This document shows, piece by piece, positions 24,027-36,307 of a stretch of DNA of 64,000 nt (within the stretch, counting starts at the first letter, position 1; each line of letters begins with the position of its first letter). Origin of the DNA: Guadua angustifolia (lineage: Eukaryota; Streptophyta; Magnoliopsida; Poales; Poaceae); the NCBI GenBank assembly GCA_036346375.1, contig CM070511.1:13702001-13766000 (forward strand). Direction: 5' to 3'. The notes below the pieces were generated by a model. It worked only from the letters and a program-made list of their open reading frames with translations, ran no database searches and was not told where the DNA came from. The translations under genes were made by a program, and so were the position numbers.

Positions 24027-24164
24027 TACACCAACGCGCGAAGGATTCCGCAACTGCGCGTCTAGTGGTAATCCAATCTGTGATCCCTTTCTTGCGAGTA
24101 GCTTTTCTGGTTATGCGGTAGAAATTTTAATTTGTGCTAGCGTAGCATACCGCGTTCCCCAACA

Positions 24165-27105
24165 GAAGGATCCAGTGAAACCTATTCGTATATTGCAACA
24201 TATGCGTAAGTAGCTACTCGTACTATCAATGGCTCAAGAAATACAAGAACAAGAGGTTTGTGAGAACACGTACTTGAAGTTGAAGGGCAGAAGTATGTAT
24301 AGTTTGTAGTGCTGTTTCAACATTGCATGCAAAAGGTATGCCTCAACTAGCGGTTTTTGCTTGTCGTATGACCAGACTTTCTCGTTGACAATCTCTGGGT
24401 CGATGAAGCCAACATTTTGTTTGCCCAGTCTTGTACATCGTTGTATCTCCATTCTACATAAGAAGGGATAACTAAGTTAATTAGATTTTCAATTTTGTGG
24501 TGCGAGAGGAAGCAAACGGTAAACTTAGTAGATCGACACTTACAGACACCAGCAGGACATGAAAGACACGTTGACCTAGTCTCCTTGGTACACATGGTAC
24601 AAGTCATCGAATTCCAGCCATAGTTCTGTGTTGTTCCCGCGGAAGAAATACTCATTTTGGAAACAGAGGAGGAACATTTGCTCTCCTTTAGATGCCCTTT
24701 CCATGTACCATTCATGCATTTGACGCATCTTGGTTGGGAGATCTTTTATATCCTTTGGATCAATTAGCGGTTTGCCTAACTCATACTTCCATCTGGTTGG
24801 TGCCACTGGAAGATCCTGGTCTATTGATATGAGTCCCGCCTCCTTCAGGAATGCCATTTTCCTCAACTCCTCAGCACTCTGCTGATCTTCCACTTTATTC
24901 TTCTTTCTCGCCGACGGAGCCCGTGTATTTTGCACTGTAGCCTTTCTTATTGTCCTTTTGTAGTCGCTCATCACAGGCGACGGCGCCGTTCCGCATGACT
25001 GAAAGTGCTTCACAGTTTTTTTTATCTATTTTAACCTTGGGCTCTGGCTTCTTTAGCGCAAGCTGCCTGGCCACATCCGTCTTTACGGATGCAGCTAGCT
25101 CTTCCGTAGTTAGATCATATGGCCTCTTTGGCGGTTGCTTTGACATTCTCTGGCTGCCGGATGCCGACTTCGTGGGAGGAGGTGCTAGTGCGGGATCCCT
25201 CCTTCTGACATCGAGCTTCTTCCTCGGGGGAGATGCTGGAGGCGTGGGGACTGGAGATGTTGGGTGCTTCTTACTTTCAGGCGATGGCGGTGGCAGCGGA
25301 GTCGGGCTTCTTTGTGGAGCGGGAGGTGGAGGAGGCGTGGCCTGGACCACCGGGGAAGCATTGCGTGCAGGCAACGCTGGAGGAGTCATGGGTTGTCGAT
25401 GTGGAGGAGGCGTGCTTGCTCCTACAGCTGGCTCAAACTACGGGGCCTCTCTTGCTGGAGATATAACCTCCACACCATCTGGAAATATGATGTACTTTTT
25501 GCGCCAGAGGATGAATGTGCCATGGAGGGCCTGTCCAAGCTTGGTCACGTCATCGCCCCCAGGAATATCGAGAATGAGATCTTGAAGCCCCCACCACCTC
25601 TTCCACCGTGACCTTCGAGTATCCGGAGGTATCTGGTTGCGATGGAATGTCCGCCCGCCTCCACCGGATAAGCCATGCCGTAAGCCACCTTGAAGGAGAG
25701 GTTACGATATCAATGTGTAGCTCGTGACCGGGCGGCGAACCTTGATCTTTGTCCACGGGATGACGAACTGCGGGTCGTTGCTCTGAGGGCCACGGCGGAC
25801 GCCAAGAATCGCTCTTTTGCGTGGTCGGACTGATCACGGATTCCGGCACCGCCTGAACATTGGTCGAACGTAGTGCTCCCTGAAGCTGGCTCATTGCTTC
25901 GGAGTTCGGACACTTTTTGCGTGACCAGGACATCGATGGAAGCCTTCGTAGCTCTAAGCCCTTCCTCCAATCGGCTCACTCTACCCTGATCTCTCCTCTT
26001 GCTTCTGTCCCGACTCCTATAAGTGCTTGAGTCTTTGGCAAAGCCATGCCTCCATGGCACCTTCCCGAAACCTCGTGTCCGTTCCGGATGCTCAGGGTTT
26101 TGAAGGGCATATGTTAGCTCGTCATTCTCCCTGTCCGACACCAAGGATCCTGACCGAGTCTGCTCGATGGCTTCTACAATCCTTTCACCAACTTCTTGGG
26201 TATCGCTGCCATCACCAAGCTACCACATCGCAAGTTTGCCCCGTGAGCCAAGAACCAATTGCGCAGGGGCTCCCAATTCTCGCCAGTATAACATCCTGCT
26301 GCCGAAGTTCCTCTTCCCGCTTGTCCCATTTCTTTGCAGCCTTGATGTAACCACCGGTCCCGAGATGGTGGTGGTATTTCTTCTTCTGGGCATTCACCCT
26401 GTTTTTCTCTCTCACGGCATGTCCTGCATCCGACAGCTTGTATTCCTCGAAAGCATCCCAATGATCGGCCAGCTTAGGAAATTGATTGAAGTCTGGCCGT
26501 TCTCCTTTGTCGATGTACTTGCGGGTGAGGGACGACTTCCACTGCTGAAAGGAAGTTGCCATCTTCTTCAAAGCCTATCCCTTGGCCTTCTGTTCGTACC
26601 CTTACGGAAAAGTGAAATTTTCCTTCATATCATTCCGCGGTTCCTTGGTAGTCTGCAGGACTTGACCCATTTCGGATCTTGATTGGGACGTGATCCCTCA
26701 CGTGGTAGCCGCAAGCGTTGTCGAAAGGGCCAATTGCTGATTCCGGGGCTAGCAGACTCCCGTCGTTGCCAATTTCGGTTATCATGTACTTTGTCGAAGG
26801 CTTTTTGTTAGGTCCTCGGTTCATTCCGGACTGGGTGGCCGATGAGGTACCGGGCTGGATACACAAACACATATAATATGAATGATTTTAGAATAATTAA
26901 CATGTTTATGGTGATTTTATAATGGGTAAGAGTATACCTCGGTACTAGTGTTAACGGCCTCATCGACAGTGTCAGCAGCACCATCGTGATTTTCCGCATC
27001 AGTGTTAACGGCCTCATTGGCTAAGATGCTACCCAGCGCAATGGTCTCGAACATCAGATTTTCCGCCTCATCGAAAGCCGGGTCACCACGTCTTGGTGTC
27101 GCCAT
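24165..27105 (-). pseudogene. CACTA IV ORF2: Transposase_24, Pro-rich linker, start of C48-like domain
   Basis: The ATG at 27105 (MATPRRGDPAFDEAEN) opens the gene. 26872-26630 holds a GPFDNACGYHVRDHVPIK block. 26571-26174 is the Transposase_24 core (FNQFPKLADHWDAFEEYK, then HHHLGTGGY). 26144-25710 includes GFGKVPWRHGFAKDSSTYRS and a coiled-coil-like stretch. 25389-25150 is strongly Pro-rich (PPPPPAPQ). 25013-24576 ends with MRQMHEWYMERASKGEQMF and LWLEFDDLYHVYQ, and 24452-24234 with GFIDPEIVNEKVW and LYILLPFNFK. The last host codons before the LTR encode HWIL. Frame shifts interrupt the reading in at least four places. Usual role is CACTA accessory protein, inferred. Confidence 0.82.
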
Positions 27106-27489
27106 CTAGAGTAGAGCAAATCTCGAGGCTTAGATTATATATGAAGACAAGATTGTTGAGAACAATTCGAGTTTGAAAGCATAGTTTAAGATCGCCAAAT
27201 TTTAACTCTTTGAGCAGTTAACAGGAACAAGTTTGTGCCTGATGAGATCACATTCCTTGGGTTACTTTCTACATGCAATCATATTGGTTTAGTTTCAGAA
27301 GGGCGGCACTTTTTCAAAAATATGAAAATGGTTCAGGTAAACAATACATTGACATTGTGTTACTATATTGATTATTAAGAATCCCCAACAATTTCGTGAC
27401 AAATGCAAGAAAATTTAACGATCAAACGCACAATTTAGCAACTATTGTAGTAAAAATATATGAAATGCTAGTACAAAATATAATAACAC

Positions 27490-27680
27490 ATTTCACATAT
27501 ACTTACACATTTCACATGATACATATACAATTGACAATTCACATATACTTATACATTTCACATATACTTACACATTTCACATGATACATATACAATTGAC
27601 AATTCACATATACTTATACTTTTCACATATACTTACACATTTCACATGATACATATACAATTGACAATTCACATATACTT
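27490..27680. repeat. 65-bp tandem repeat, about three copies
   Basis: The block ttcacatgatacatataca starts at 27511, 27576 and 27641, exactly 65 bp apart, in an AT-rich context between ORF2 and the foldback. Confidence 0.92.
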
Positions 27681-27681
27681 A

Positions 27682-28184
27682 TTTGCTTAATAAAAAATAA
27701 TGAATCATTCTTATTCCACAACTTGTATGTTAGTAGTCTATTACACCAAAAGAAAGCAAAGCGATTATTCCATGTCAACCAAGCACGTCACCTCGTGGCC
27801 CGCCTCCCAGTATACCGGATGCTCTCCTGCAGCCATGCTTCTTGAACTTGCAGGGGCTGGTCAAGCCAGCAGAATCTTCTCAGCGGCGGCACTGATCACG
27901 ATGGACTCACCACGGCGGCAGCGCGATCGTTGCGTTGCCCGGCCGCTACGAGCCCATCGGCGATATCGTGTCGACTGCTAGAGAAGATTCTGGCTGGCTT
28001 GACCAGCTCCTGCAAGTTCAAGAAGCATGGCTGCCAGGAGAACATCCGATATACTGAGAGACGTGCCATGAGGTGTAATAGACTACTAACATACTAGTTG
28101 TGAATTTATAACCTTATTTCATTTTTTGAAAATCATATTAGTGTGGAATAAGAATGATTCATTATTTTTTATTAAGCAAATTTT
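27682..28184. mobile_element. Foldback element with ~200-bp inverted arms
   Basis: The outer 39 bases are perfectly inverted (starts tttgcttaataaaaaataat; ends attattttttattaagcaaa). The arms remain alignable inward past the blocks catgcttcttgaacttgcag and its complement, leaving an apparent loop of about 70 bp. Each arm has its own indels (about 30 bp extra in each at different places). A 93-residue frame on + is a by-product of the arms. No clear target duplication. Confidence 0.85.
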
Positions 28185-28766
28185 ACTGAGTCCTTATCTT
28201 CATCCGACCAGCCTCTTGCACTCAGTAGTGCCATAATTTTACTAAGTCCTTATCTTCATCCGACCTGCTTCCCCCCATAATTGTTAGAAAAGTATCGTCA
28301 GCTTTCTTTCTAGTATGCCTTTTGGTTCATATATGTCTAAATCATTTATTTTTGCATAGTTGGTTCACATATGTCTAAATCATTTATTTTCACATAGTAT
28401 TTGTTAAAAGTTTGAGCAAACCTAAGAGCATATATTTTAAAACAACATGAAAGAAGAACTTGCGTATGGGCTTTAAGAATGAAAGTATGTTCACAAAGAA
28501 AGAAATAATAATAGAGTCAATGTTATAATATGTGCGAGTAATCATATTCGATTCTGTAAAGTTGTCACTCATTCATATTTGCTTATCTCATGTATTTACC
28601 TCTTTCCACATCTAAGTTGAAGTACTAATAATCTGATTTTTAATCTCCATATGTCAATGTAGAAATTGGAATAGGTCCTGTGGGCTTTGGCATCCTATTC
28701 TCAATAGCAAGATATATACTCCAAGAACCGCTTTCTCAGGCAGCCCCTTGCCATTCTTTTTTTTTT

Positions 28767-28930
28767 ATCAGTAGTTCTACAAGCGGTTGTTAGTAAGAAC
28801 CGCTTGTAAAGTACCTACAAGCGGTTGGTATTACTTAACCGCTTGTATAGACCCTTCTACAAGCGGTTCGTAATACCAACCGCTTGTAGATGGTATTTCT
28901 ACAAGCGGTTTATACTACTTAACCGCTTGT
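28767..28930. repeat. Internal CACTA array (tacaagcggtt / aaccgcttgta)
   Basis: Four alternating inverted pairs of ctacaagcggtt and aaccgcttgtag. The core AAGCGGTT matches the CACTA IV terminal array at 21537. It lies between the ORF2 start and the TNP2 end, the same relative place as the 3527-4690 array in element I. Confidence 0.8.
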
Positions 28931-29960
28931 AGAAGTGGGTAGAGCTTTAAATTCTCTAAGTCCCCACATGCACTCTCCCACACCTTCAAATTTTCTAAGT
29001 CCCCGGCGCCTCCTCTCGTCATGGCGCTACCTCCTGCTCTCTGCTTTCATGCCCACAAGGTGTTCGGTGAAATGCCCACAAGGAGTTTTGTTGATATGTT
29101 GATGTTGGAGTAATGAAAAATATTGTTGATGCTAATTTGTTTCACTCTTTGAAGCTATTAATTCATGTCGACGGCTTCATCAAATGGCGAGACGAAGAGA
29201 CAACTAGAGGCATTGCGGATGAAGCTATCATGTCCTCGATGCGGAGATCCTCAGAAATGTGTTCACCTCCCATACATCCAAGAATCCATCCCGAGTGTTC
29301 ATGAAGTGTTCGAATATGTCGGTAAGTTTTTGAAGTTATTCATTTGTTCATATTCCTTGACTTTCACCTTCCATTCCATTCTTTACGCTTGAAGGGCACA
29401 AAGATGTCCAGATTGGCGTTAATGATAAAGCCAGACCATAGTCTTGAAAATCTTGCAATGCAAATTGCTGCATTACAAGAAGATTTGTCGCCAAGTGATG
29501 ATGGCCGACGGTCAGTAACATTTAATCTGTTGCAAGCTAGAGATGCACATCCCACGCTTCGATGATAACAAGAGTATTAAAAAGCTAGAAGAAAGGATGG
29601 AAAGAGTAGAGGACATGCTAAAGAAATTAGTTAATATAGCTATCATTGTAATGTTGCTCCTTTTAGTTAATATAGCTATCATTGTAATGTTGTAAATTTC
29701 ACAATCGCTTTTGGGGTTTTTGTATGGGAATTTATGAGCTAACTATGCTAAGCTGAATTTCTCTTTGTATGTCTGTAATTTTCTTTTTAGGTATGCTAAA
29801 ATTTATGCAATCCTTTCATAGAGTGGATATAAATTTTAGCTTTGTTCTTATTTTAAAATTTGTACAAATGGTTTTCGTGCTTTGTTTTCATTTTAAAATT
29901 TGTAGAAATAATTATGTACAAGCAATGTTAAACATCAACATATCAACATGATCATATGGA
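28931..29960 (+). other. Unrecognised exon-like segment and AT-rich flank
   Basis: A leader-like stretch (28980-29060) is followed by short frames. One at 29165-29392 includes KLSCPRCGDPQKC. Another ends at 29692 with KKLEERMERVEDMLKKL, a coiled-coil-like sequence, and a 33-bp duplication coding LVNIAIIVML twice. I do not recognise the protein; it may be the tail of another CACTA-associated gene. 29700-29960 shows nothing. Confidence 0.3.
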
Positions 29961-30055
29961 ATAATTTGTATACAAGTAGTACATCTTAAGTCTTCGTCTT
30001 TACAATTGTTCCTTCGTTATGATCGTGACGTATGTAAGGAGCATCGACATCACTA

Positions 30056-30448
30056 TCACGCAGGGGCGTTTATGTCGACATCAACTGTAAAAGGAGGGAG
30101 CTCGTCGAACTGACCATACTCTTCCTCGTCGGTGACGTTCTCAACTCCTACAATCCTTCGTTTGCCTTGGAGAACCACATGTCGCTTTGGCATTACCTTT
30201 TGCTTGTCCTTCTGCTTTTTAGGTTTGCTTGACATGTCCATTACATAGAAGACCTGGATCACATCGTTCGCGAGAACAAACAGTTCGCGCCTATAGCCGA
30301 CTTCTGTGAGATCCATGGTTGTCATGCCGTATTTGTCGACCTTCACACCGTTTGGAGTCAGCTTGACCCATTGGCACTTAAATAGAGGGACCTTCAGAGT
30401 GTCCAACCTGCCGCTGTTGTCTTCAGAGTGGCCCCTGTTTGTAGTCAA
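30056..30448 (-). pseudogene. TNP2 C-terminal exon (DUF4216), CACTA IV
   Basis: An open 130-codon frame reads WVKLTPNGVKVDKYGMTTMDL, then VIQVFYVMDM and RRIVGVENVTDEEEYGQFDELPPF, closely parallel to the DUF4216 end of TNP2 at 2730-2960, and stops at 30056. Nothing upstream (30449-30770) continues the protein, apart from a possible splice acceptor (acaaacag) at its start. The rest of TNP2 is therefore missing or lies beyond a break. Confidence 0.85.
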
Positions 30449-30777
30449 ATAGGGTCAAACATACAAGGTTGGTCCCAGAACTTCCTCGAAAAAGAATTTG
30501 AACATTAAACACAACATTTATCAATTTCGGCCTTCGAACATTCAGCGTGCATCAGATACGGTCTTCGAACACAAAAATTTCTCATCTTTATAACAAAAAA
30601 GAAAGAAATCGAGGACAAAAATTTGAATCGAATATCAGCATCATCATCGCATTATCAACAAATGGAACAAATAGCTTAAGAGACATACCCTGCAGAAGTA
30701 AAAAAAACTAGGTACTTTACATTTGATTGCAATCATCTTGGAGGTGGTCTTTAGAAGGGAGTCTACGTGGAAGAGTA

Positions 30778-30950
30778 TTTGTGGCGGTTAAAAATAATAA
30801 CCGTCACAGATAATAGTTATCTGTAGCGGTTAATAATAATAACCGTCACAGATAACTATTATCTGTGACGGTTATTATTATTAACTGCCCAGATAACTAT
30901 TATCTGTGATGGTTATTATTATTAACTGCCACAGATACTCCATCTATACA
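30778..30950. repeat. CACTA V 5'-side array
   Basis: Five alternating units of atctgtgacggttattattat and its complement aaccgtcacagat. No CACTA terminus is visible on the left. The unit resembles the terminal array at 52240-52700 (cagtggcggtt / aaccgccactgat), which supports assigning both to element V. Confidence 0.65.
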
Positions 30951-31379
30951 TATTCGTAAACCTAACCCCGCCTTCCTCACTTTCGAAAATTTCCTTCGCC
31001 TCCTGCCTTCCCGCACCGCACCGCCACTCCAAGCTCCACGCCGCGTTGGAGGATCCCAACCCCGCCGCCATTCCAAGCCACCGTCCCCGACCTTGACCTC
31101 GACTCCAAGCCGCAGGCGCCGTCCCCGACCTCGACTTCACGCCGTCCGCGACCTCGTCGTCTTGCCAACGCCGCCGCCACTCCAAGCTCCATGCCGCGTT
31201 GGAGGATCCCAACCCCGCCGCCATTCCAAGCCGCCATCCCCGACCTTGACCTCGACTCCAAGCCGCAGGCACCGTCCCCGACCTCGACTTCTCACCGTCC
31301 TCGACCTCGTCGTCTTGCCGTCACCGCCGCCACTCCAAGCCGCCGTACCCCCATCGGTTAGTGCATTCCTACCCTCACA
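30951..31379 (+). repeat. GC-rich leader exon with 153-bp tandem duplication
   Basis: The block ccactccaagctcc starts at 31024 and 31177, and a third partial copy begins at 31330: period exactly 153 bp (51 codons). The sequence is GC-rich, follows the array directly as in CACTA I, and has no recognised protein. The open frames on both strands follow from composition. Confidence 0.85.
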
Positions 31380-32990
31380 AAATTACTAAATTATTTGTGT
31401 TTTGACTCTTTTGTAAATTGCTAAATTCAGTGGGTGTGCACTCTCAAATATTAGCAAAGTCAGTTTGAATGATAGTCTTCTAGCTCATGGGTTACATGCA
31501 TTTGTCTTCCATTTTTATATGTTCAAAAGAGGAGAAATTTGCAAAAGTGAGATTTCTGCTTTAAGAATATTTTGTCGATCTAATTAAGGAACATATTGAT
31601 TTAGTGAATTTTGGTCTTTAATTTGGCAAGTTGATGAACTGCACGGAACAATAAATAGTTTGCCCTTCAATGTTCTATTGTCATCTATCATTTAATCCCG
31701 TACAGGTTGTTTGTCGATTCTAATTTGTATGCATGTATGCAACCTAATTATGTAGTAGTGCCCGCACCAGAGAGATATGGGATAGGTGCTTGTGAATTTC
31801 ACTACAGTAAATTTTGGGTAAAATGGATGGGGAAATTAATTTTGTTCTAAGGGATTCTAAAATATTAGCTTAGCATGCATGTGATAACAAAAATTAATTT
31901 TGATGTGATTTGTGAGTATGTAAGTTTGAAGTATATATAAATTGTACTTAGGGCAAAGTATAGCTAGAGAGATGCCTTCCATTCTGTATAGGTAAACCTT
32001 TTAGGGAGAATGGTTTTTTCGGTCAATAATTCTAAATTGTACAAAATATCATTAACCTACCTAGTAGTTGGTTTGTTAGCTGGAGAAGTTGAACCTAGCA
32101 TTAATGTTGATTGATTGATGTATTACATACTGGTTTACTAGCCTACAAATAGCAGTTTATAGCAGTTAGTGTCTCAGTGATATATAATTCCATGAAATTA
32201 TGGTCCAACTTAATTCGAACCCTAAGAATTTTTTATAATCTCCTAGTTGTCGAATATTTATTATAGCCCAGCACAACTTTATTTACAACATGTTAAAGAA
32301 GGAAAAACAGAATTGAATTTCTGCAAAATTTAGATTAATTTAAAGAAATCCTCTTGATTTTTAATATATTTTATATACTTCGCGATTAAAGGAATATTAT
32401 GCTAGCGTGATTTTAGTGTAACATATAAGCACACTTGTAATTAGAGTTCCAATTATTTTCTCTGATTTAAATTTTTAGCTACATATAGTATATATGACAC
32501 TAGATAAACATTCGGTCCTAATTTGCCTTGTGTTTGCTAGTCACTTTAGAGCAAAAGGATGCCACAAGCTTGATCCTTGGTTGCAGGTTGACAATATCTA
32601 GTACACATGTCTACACATACATTGTCTAGAGTGTGACATCTGTTGGTCACTCTTCATGTCATATATGGTCTGAACCTGCACTTACAGTGTATGAACATCT
32701 CTTAGGAAGTGGACTAACCTCTAAATTTTAAGAAGAAACAAATGAAACAGGATTTACAAAGTTTCAGAAAGGTTTTCTAGTTTGCGGAGAAAAGCTGCCC
32801 TACATTATTTACAAAGTCAATGTAATACCACAAATCGTTTTACCAGGGTTTTTGGCCAGAATTGTTTTGACTTCTTAAATCCAAGGATTTTCTTTTCGCC
32901 ATGAATTTGAAGTGTCAATCGTTGGAGATGGTTGATTTGTCGTCTCTAGAGTTGTGTAGTTTATATTCTTTTCCCCTCTTCACCTACCTT
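31380..32990. other. AT-rich intron-like region, no gene seen
   Basis: No coding frame, array or terminus recognised. Best read as intron sequence of CACTA V. Confidence 0.4.
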
Positions 32991-33370
32991 TTCACCTAAC
33001 CCCATCTCTCACTTCCTCTTTTTCTTGTGTGGCTGCCATTTTTCCTTTGGCCAAGATTTCTTTTTCCTTCCCCAAGCCTCCTGCCGACTCACCCATTTCC
33101 TTCTTCCCTGGCCGACTGCTTCCTGGGCTGAGCGCCTCCTGCCCTGGCCGAGCGCTCCCAGGCCGGCGCCTCCTCCTTGCGCCCCTCCCCCTGCCGGTGC
33201 CTCCTCCCTGCGCCTCCTCTCCAGCCCGGCCGGCGACGCCCAGCTCCTCCCCTTCTGGCTCGGCGCCCCTCTCCTCCCCTAGAAAACAAAGAGTTTGAGC
33301 AGTGGTACCAAAGAAGAACGGCAAGAAGCGGCGGCCAATAGCATGGCCTTCCCCCCTGCCTTCTTGTGGT
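32991..33370 (+). other. Pyrimidine-rich, exon-like segment of unknown origin
   Basis: A CT-rich block (tttccttccccaagcctcc) is followed by ctgcccggccgag-type GC-rich sequence and ends at cttgtg|gtgaga, a possible donor. The overlapping frames on both strands reflect composition. It may be a leader exon of a captured gene; I do not recognise it. Confidence 0.3.
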
Positions 33371-33559
33371 GAGAACTCAAACAAATTGAAATTGTGGTGT
33401 TTAGTTTCCTTGTGCATGCCAGGTGCTTGATGAAATGCCTAGCTAGGTTTTCATGAGAATGAAATGATTTTTTTTGCATGCTTGAGTTTTTGATTTGTTT
33501 GATCTTATAAATCATAAGGTCATATGTTGTCTGAGCACTGCAATTATGAAGTCTATATG

Positions 33560-33592
<33 letters not shown>

Positions 33593-35380
33593 GCATATAT
33601 TCATACATGATTTTGAGATCTCAAGATAGAGAGATTTGAATGAATATTTGTGTTCTGCAACAATTTGTGGTAAGGATTGTGAGGCTCAGATGAAAAGATA
33701 TTAATGTTTTGATGTTTGATTCAAGTTATTTATTTATGCGTGTGCTTTATTATTGGAATGGAGCTTAGAAAGTGTAATAAATCTACTAATTTGATATGTG
33801 TGCATATTCATACATGCTTGTGTTGTGTCCCAGTGATTCAAGTGTACATGATTAAATGCTGAGCTTTTGTGTATATATATGCACTCAATCCATACTGGAA
33901 GTTGGTATGTATCCTAAAACTCATGTGAGCACATAGAAGGTGGACAGTGGGTCATTGAATCTTCAGACAGTTTATACCACTTGCTGTGTGATCAATAATA
34001 AACCTTCTCCTTGTGTGCGTGAGCTGATTCAAGCTTTCATTGTTCTTTGAGAGGTCAAGTGAGTATTGATTGTATGGATATTCTGAATGTTTAAACGTGC
34101 ATTGGATTGATGGACATGCCACTTGTTTATCCTATGACCCCCTCTTATGCCCAGATTGTGGAAATGTTATAATTGCGATCTAGTTTACATGTATTTCGAT
34201 GGCTGGTTTAAAATAGTTATCAATCAACCTGACACTTTTGTTTTTGCCAAGATTTGGGTATAATCTGAAGCAGGGGTGCTATGCATTATCAACAATATAT
34301 GATATTCATTTTACATTTACTGCTAATGGGTAAGATGCAAGGGCTTGGTACTTTTTCTGCATTTTTGTACCATCATGTCCTTATTGAACCAAGTGTATCT
34401 AGTTCTGATTTAGTGGTGAAGTGTGACTAGCGATCCTATTTTGGTATAGTTCGGTTCAAGTTTTTAGTTTATAACGCATACATGTTTGTGTGTTAATTGT
34501 TACTAAATCGGATATTTAAAAGGAATGGAACACCAGGGCATGCAAACATGTTATTAGATTAGTCTTCAGTCTTTACTCATAATAGATTCTCAAGTTGTTT
34601 GAAATGTTGATTAAAGATATATATATATATATACAAGCTTCCATTAGTATGTGTGATTAGTATTTATCTCTAGCGATTGGTAATAAAAGGGAAATCTTAC
34701 TTAGCCTAACGTTGGCACCTTCTAGCTGCAAAGGAAAGAGGGGAGGGGTAGTAGGAGAAGATTAAAAGTAGAAGATGGTGGTCTTCTTGCTCCCTTGTCT
34801 AATCTGCCCTTCTCTTTGACTTCATTGGATGGCATCCTAGACAGTGCAGGCTCAAGGAGAGTGTCTTCGGAGATGTTCTCGACCCCGCGTTGCCTCATGC
34901 GTTGGTAAAGGCAAGTGTAACCTTTATATTGCTATTAGGGGGAGTGAGATGAATGCTCGCGTTACAATTAATTGCATATTATTTTTTAAATTATGTTATG
35001 AACACGTCTAATTCAATGTTTGCATTTCGATTGTAGAGGTCAAAAGGATGTAACTGTCAGGATATGGTATGAGCATTGCCAAAGAATTGTTCATATTATG
35101 AAAATGCATATTGTAACAATGAAAATAACAATTGCTATGACCTGCAGGTGATGAAATCCATGTTATGCCTATGTTTATGTTTTGGTCATGGTTAAGAGCA
35201 AATAATTATGATGCCATGTATAAATTGTTCATAAGCATCATTTGTATATGTGCATTCATGATGGAAGAGACGACTCATGTTGATGTGGGCCTCTGTGCTC
35301 ACATGTAGTGAGCACAAAAGTCCTACCTCGTAGTCCCGTCCACGGATGGGAGCGAGTCAGTAAGAGTAGGCCCCGCCACG
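33371..35380. other. Noncoding region with TA microsatellites
   Basis: TA-rich simple repeats at 33555-33600 and 34616-34634. No gene recognised. 35270-35385 together with 43182-43800 was one continuous sequence before the gypsy insertion and looks like part of an older LTR, without visible ends. Confidence 0.4.
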
Positions 35381-35385
35381 GGATG

Positions 35386-36307
35386 TGATGGGGACGGGGT
35401 TGCCCGAACTTCCGTCAGGTGGAGGATAAGTCGATTAGGCGGCGCGAGACACACACGATCCGGCTTCTTGATCGGCACGATCAAAATCCCTGCAATCGCA
35501 GCACCACGCGTCCTCTGGTTATCAACCGTGCCTTCGCCGGCTGACCTCGCCACGAAGGCTAATCCTGCCAATGAATCGAGAACACAAGCAAGAACAAGAA
35601 AGATGCAACTGAATTTGCAATTGAGGATGAAGCTCACGAGTTGGGGTCTCACAAACCGATGAACGGCGACCTTTGTTCAAAGACAGAATTAATCTAAGCA
35701 AAACCCAAATCAAACCCTAGCGGCGGCTACTGGATATAAAGGCTAGGGGACGTCCTAGAAACCCTAGACGCGTCCGTGATGGACTCCAACACGATACATG
35801 GGCCAAGGGCCCAAATTGGTGACGCAGCACCCTGGGACAGATTCTGTCCGCCAACTTGCAACGTGAATTCCTGTCGACTCCGAAGTCCAAATGACCTGAA
35901 ACCGGTGCCATTGGAAAGGTTATCTCCTTAGCTTTCGAGGCATATGTGGATCATCAAAATCGGAGCCCGTTTTTAGCCTGGGCGACGATTTTAGTGAACG
36001 CTGCTCCTGGTGGCCGAGGTAGTCGACTCCGAGACGAATTAGACCTCCAACTTGAATTGGACTCCCTCCTTGCCTCCCTCCTGGCCCTTGCTGGTTCCCA
36101 AGGCCTTCATGATCCTCTCCAAAGTTCCTAAGTACAATATAATCAATAATATCATTAGGTAGCATACCATTCTCACAAGTATCAGCACGGGCACTTAGGA
36201 ACGAGCTCACCTGTTGATTCAATTGCCGTGCTCGTGCTCTTGTGATGGGTCCTTGCATCACAACTGGAGGAGTCTCGGGCGTATGCATTGGAGTGATGTC
36301 CTCATCA
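35386..36307 (-). repeat. 3' LTR of the gypsy element
   Basis: 922 bp. On - it starts TGATGAGGACATCACTCC directly after the purine tract and ends CCCCGTCCCCATCA. The pol frame continues through its first 388 bases to a stop at 35920. Confidence 0.94.

Larger units (their letters stand above)
22739..24164 (+). mobile_element. Solo LTR, BARE/Angela-like (Ty1/copia)
   Basis: 1426 bp from TGTTGGTGTTATGCCCTTGAG to TTCCCCAACA, flanked by the 5-bp duplication GAAGG (22734-22738 and 24165-24169). The opening resembles the TGTTGG-ATGCCC-AGAGGC start of grass BARE/Angela LTRs. A TATATAA box at 23719-23725 gives + orientation. No internal region remains, so it arose by LTR-LTR recombination. It splits the C48-like exon of CACTA IV. 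Confidence 0.92.

Noticed and set aside
24950..25611. Long + strand frames of up to 211 codons
   Set aside because: They are antisense to the Pro-rich and TNP1-like part of CACTA IV ORF2 on -, whose protein motifs are recognisable; the + frames are composition shadows.
31750..31761. Possible CACTA terminus (tgtagtagtg)
   Set aside because: No subterminal array or purine/pyrimidine context next to it; short match expected by chance.
33025..33417. Several overlapping GC-rich frames on both strands
   Set aside because: Low-complexity Pro/Gly/Arg translations in all frames show composition bias, not coding.
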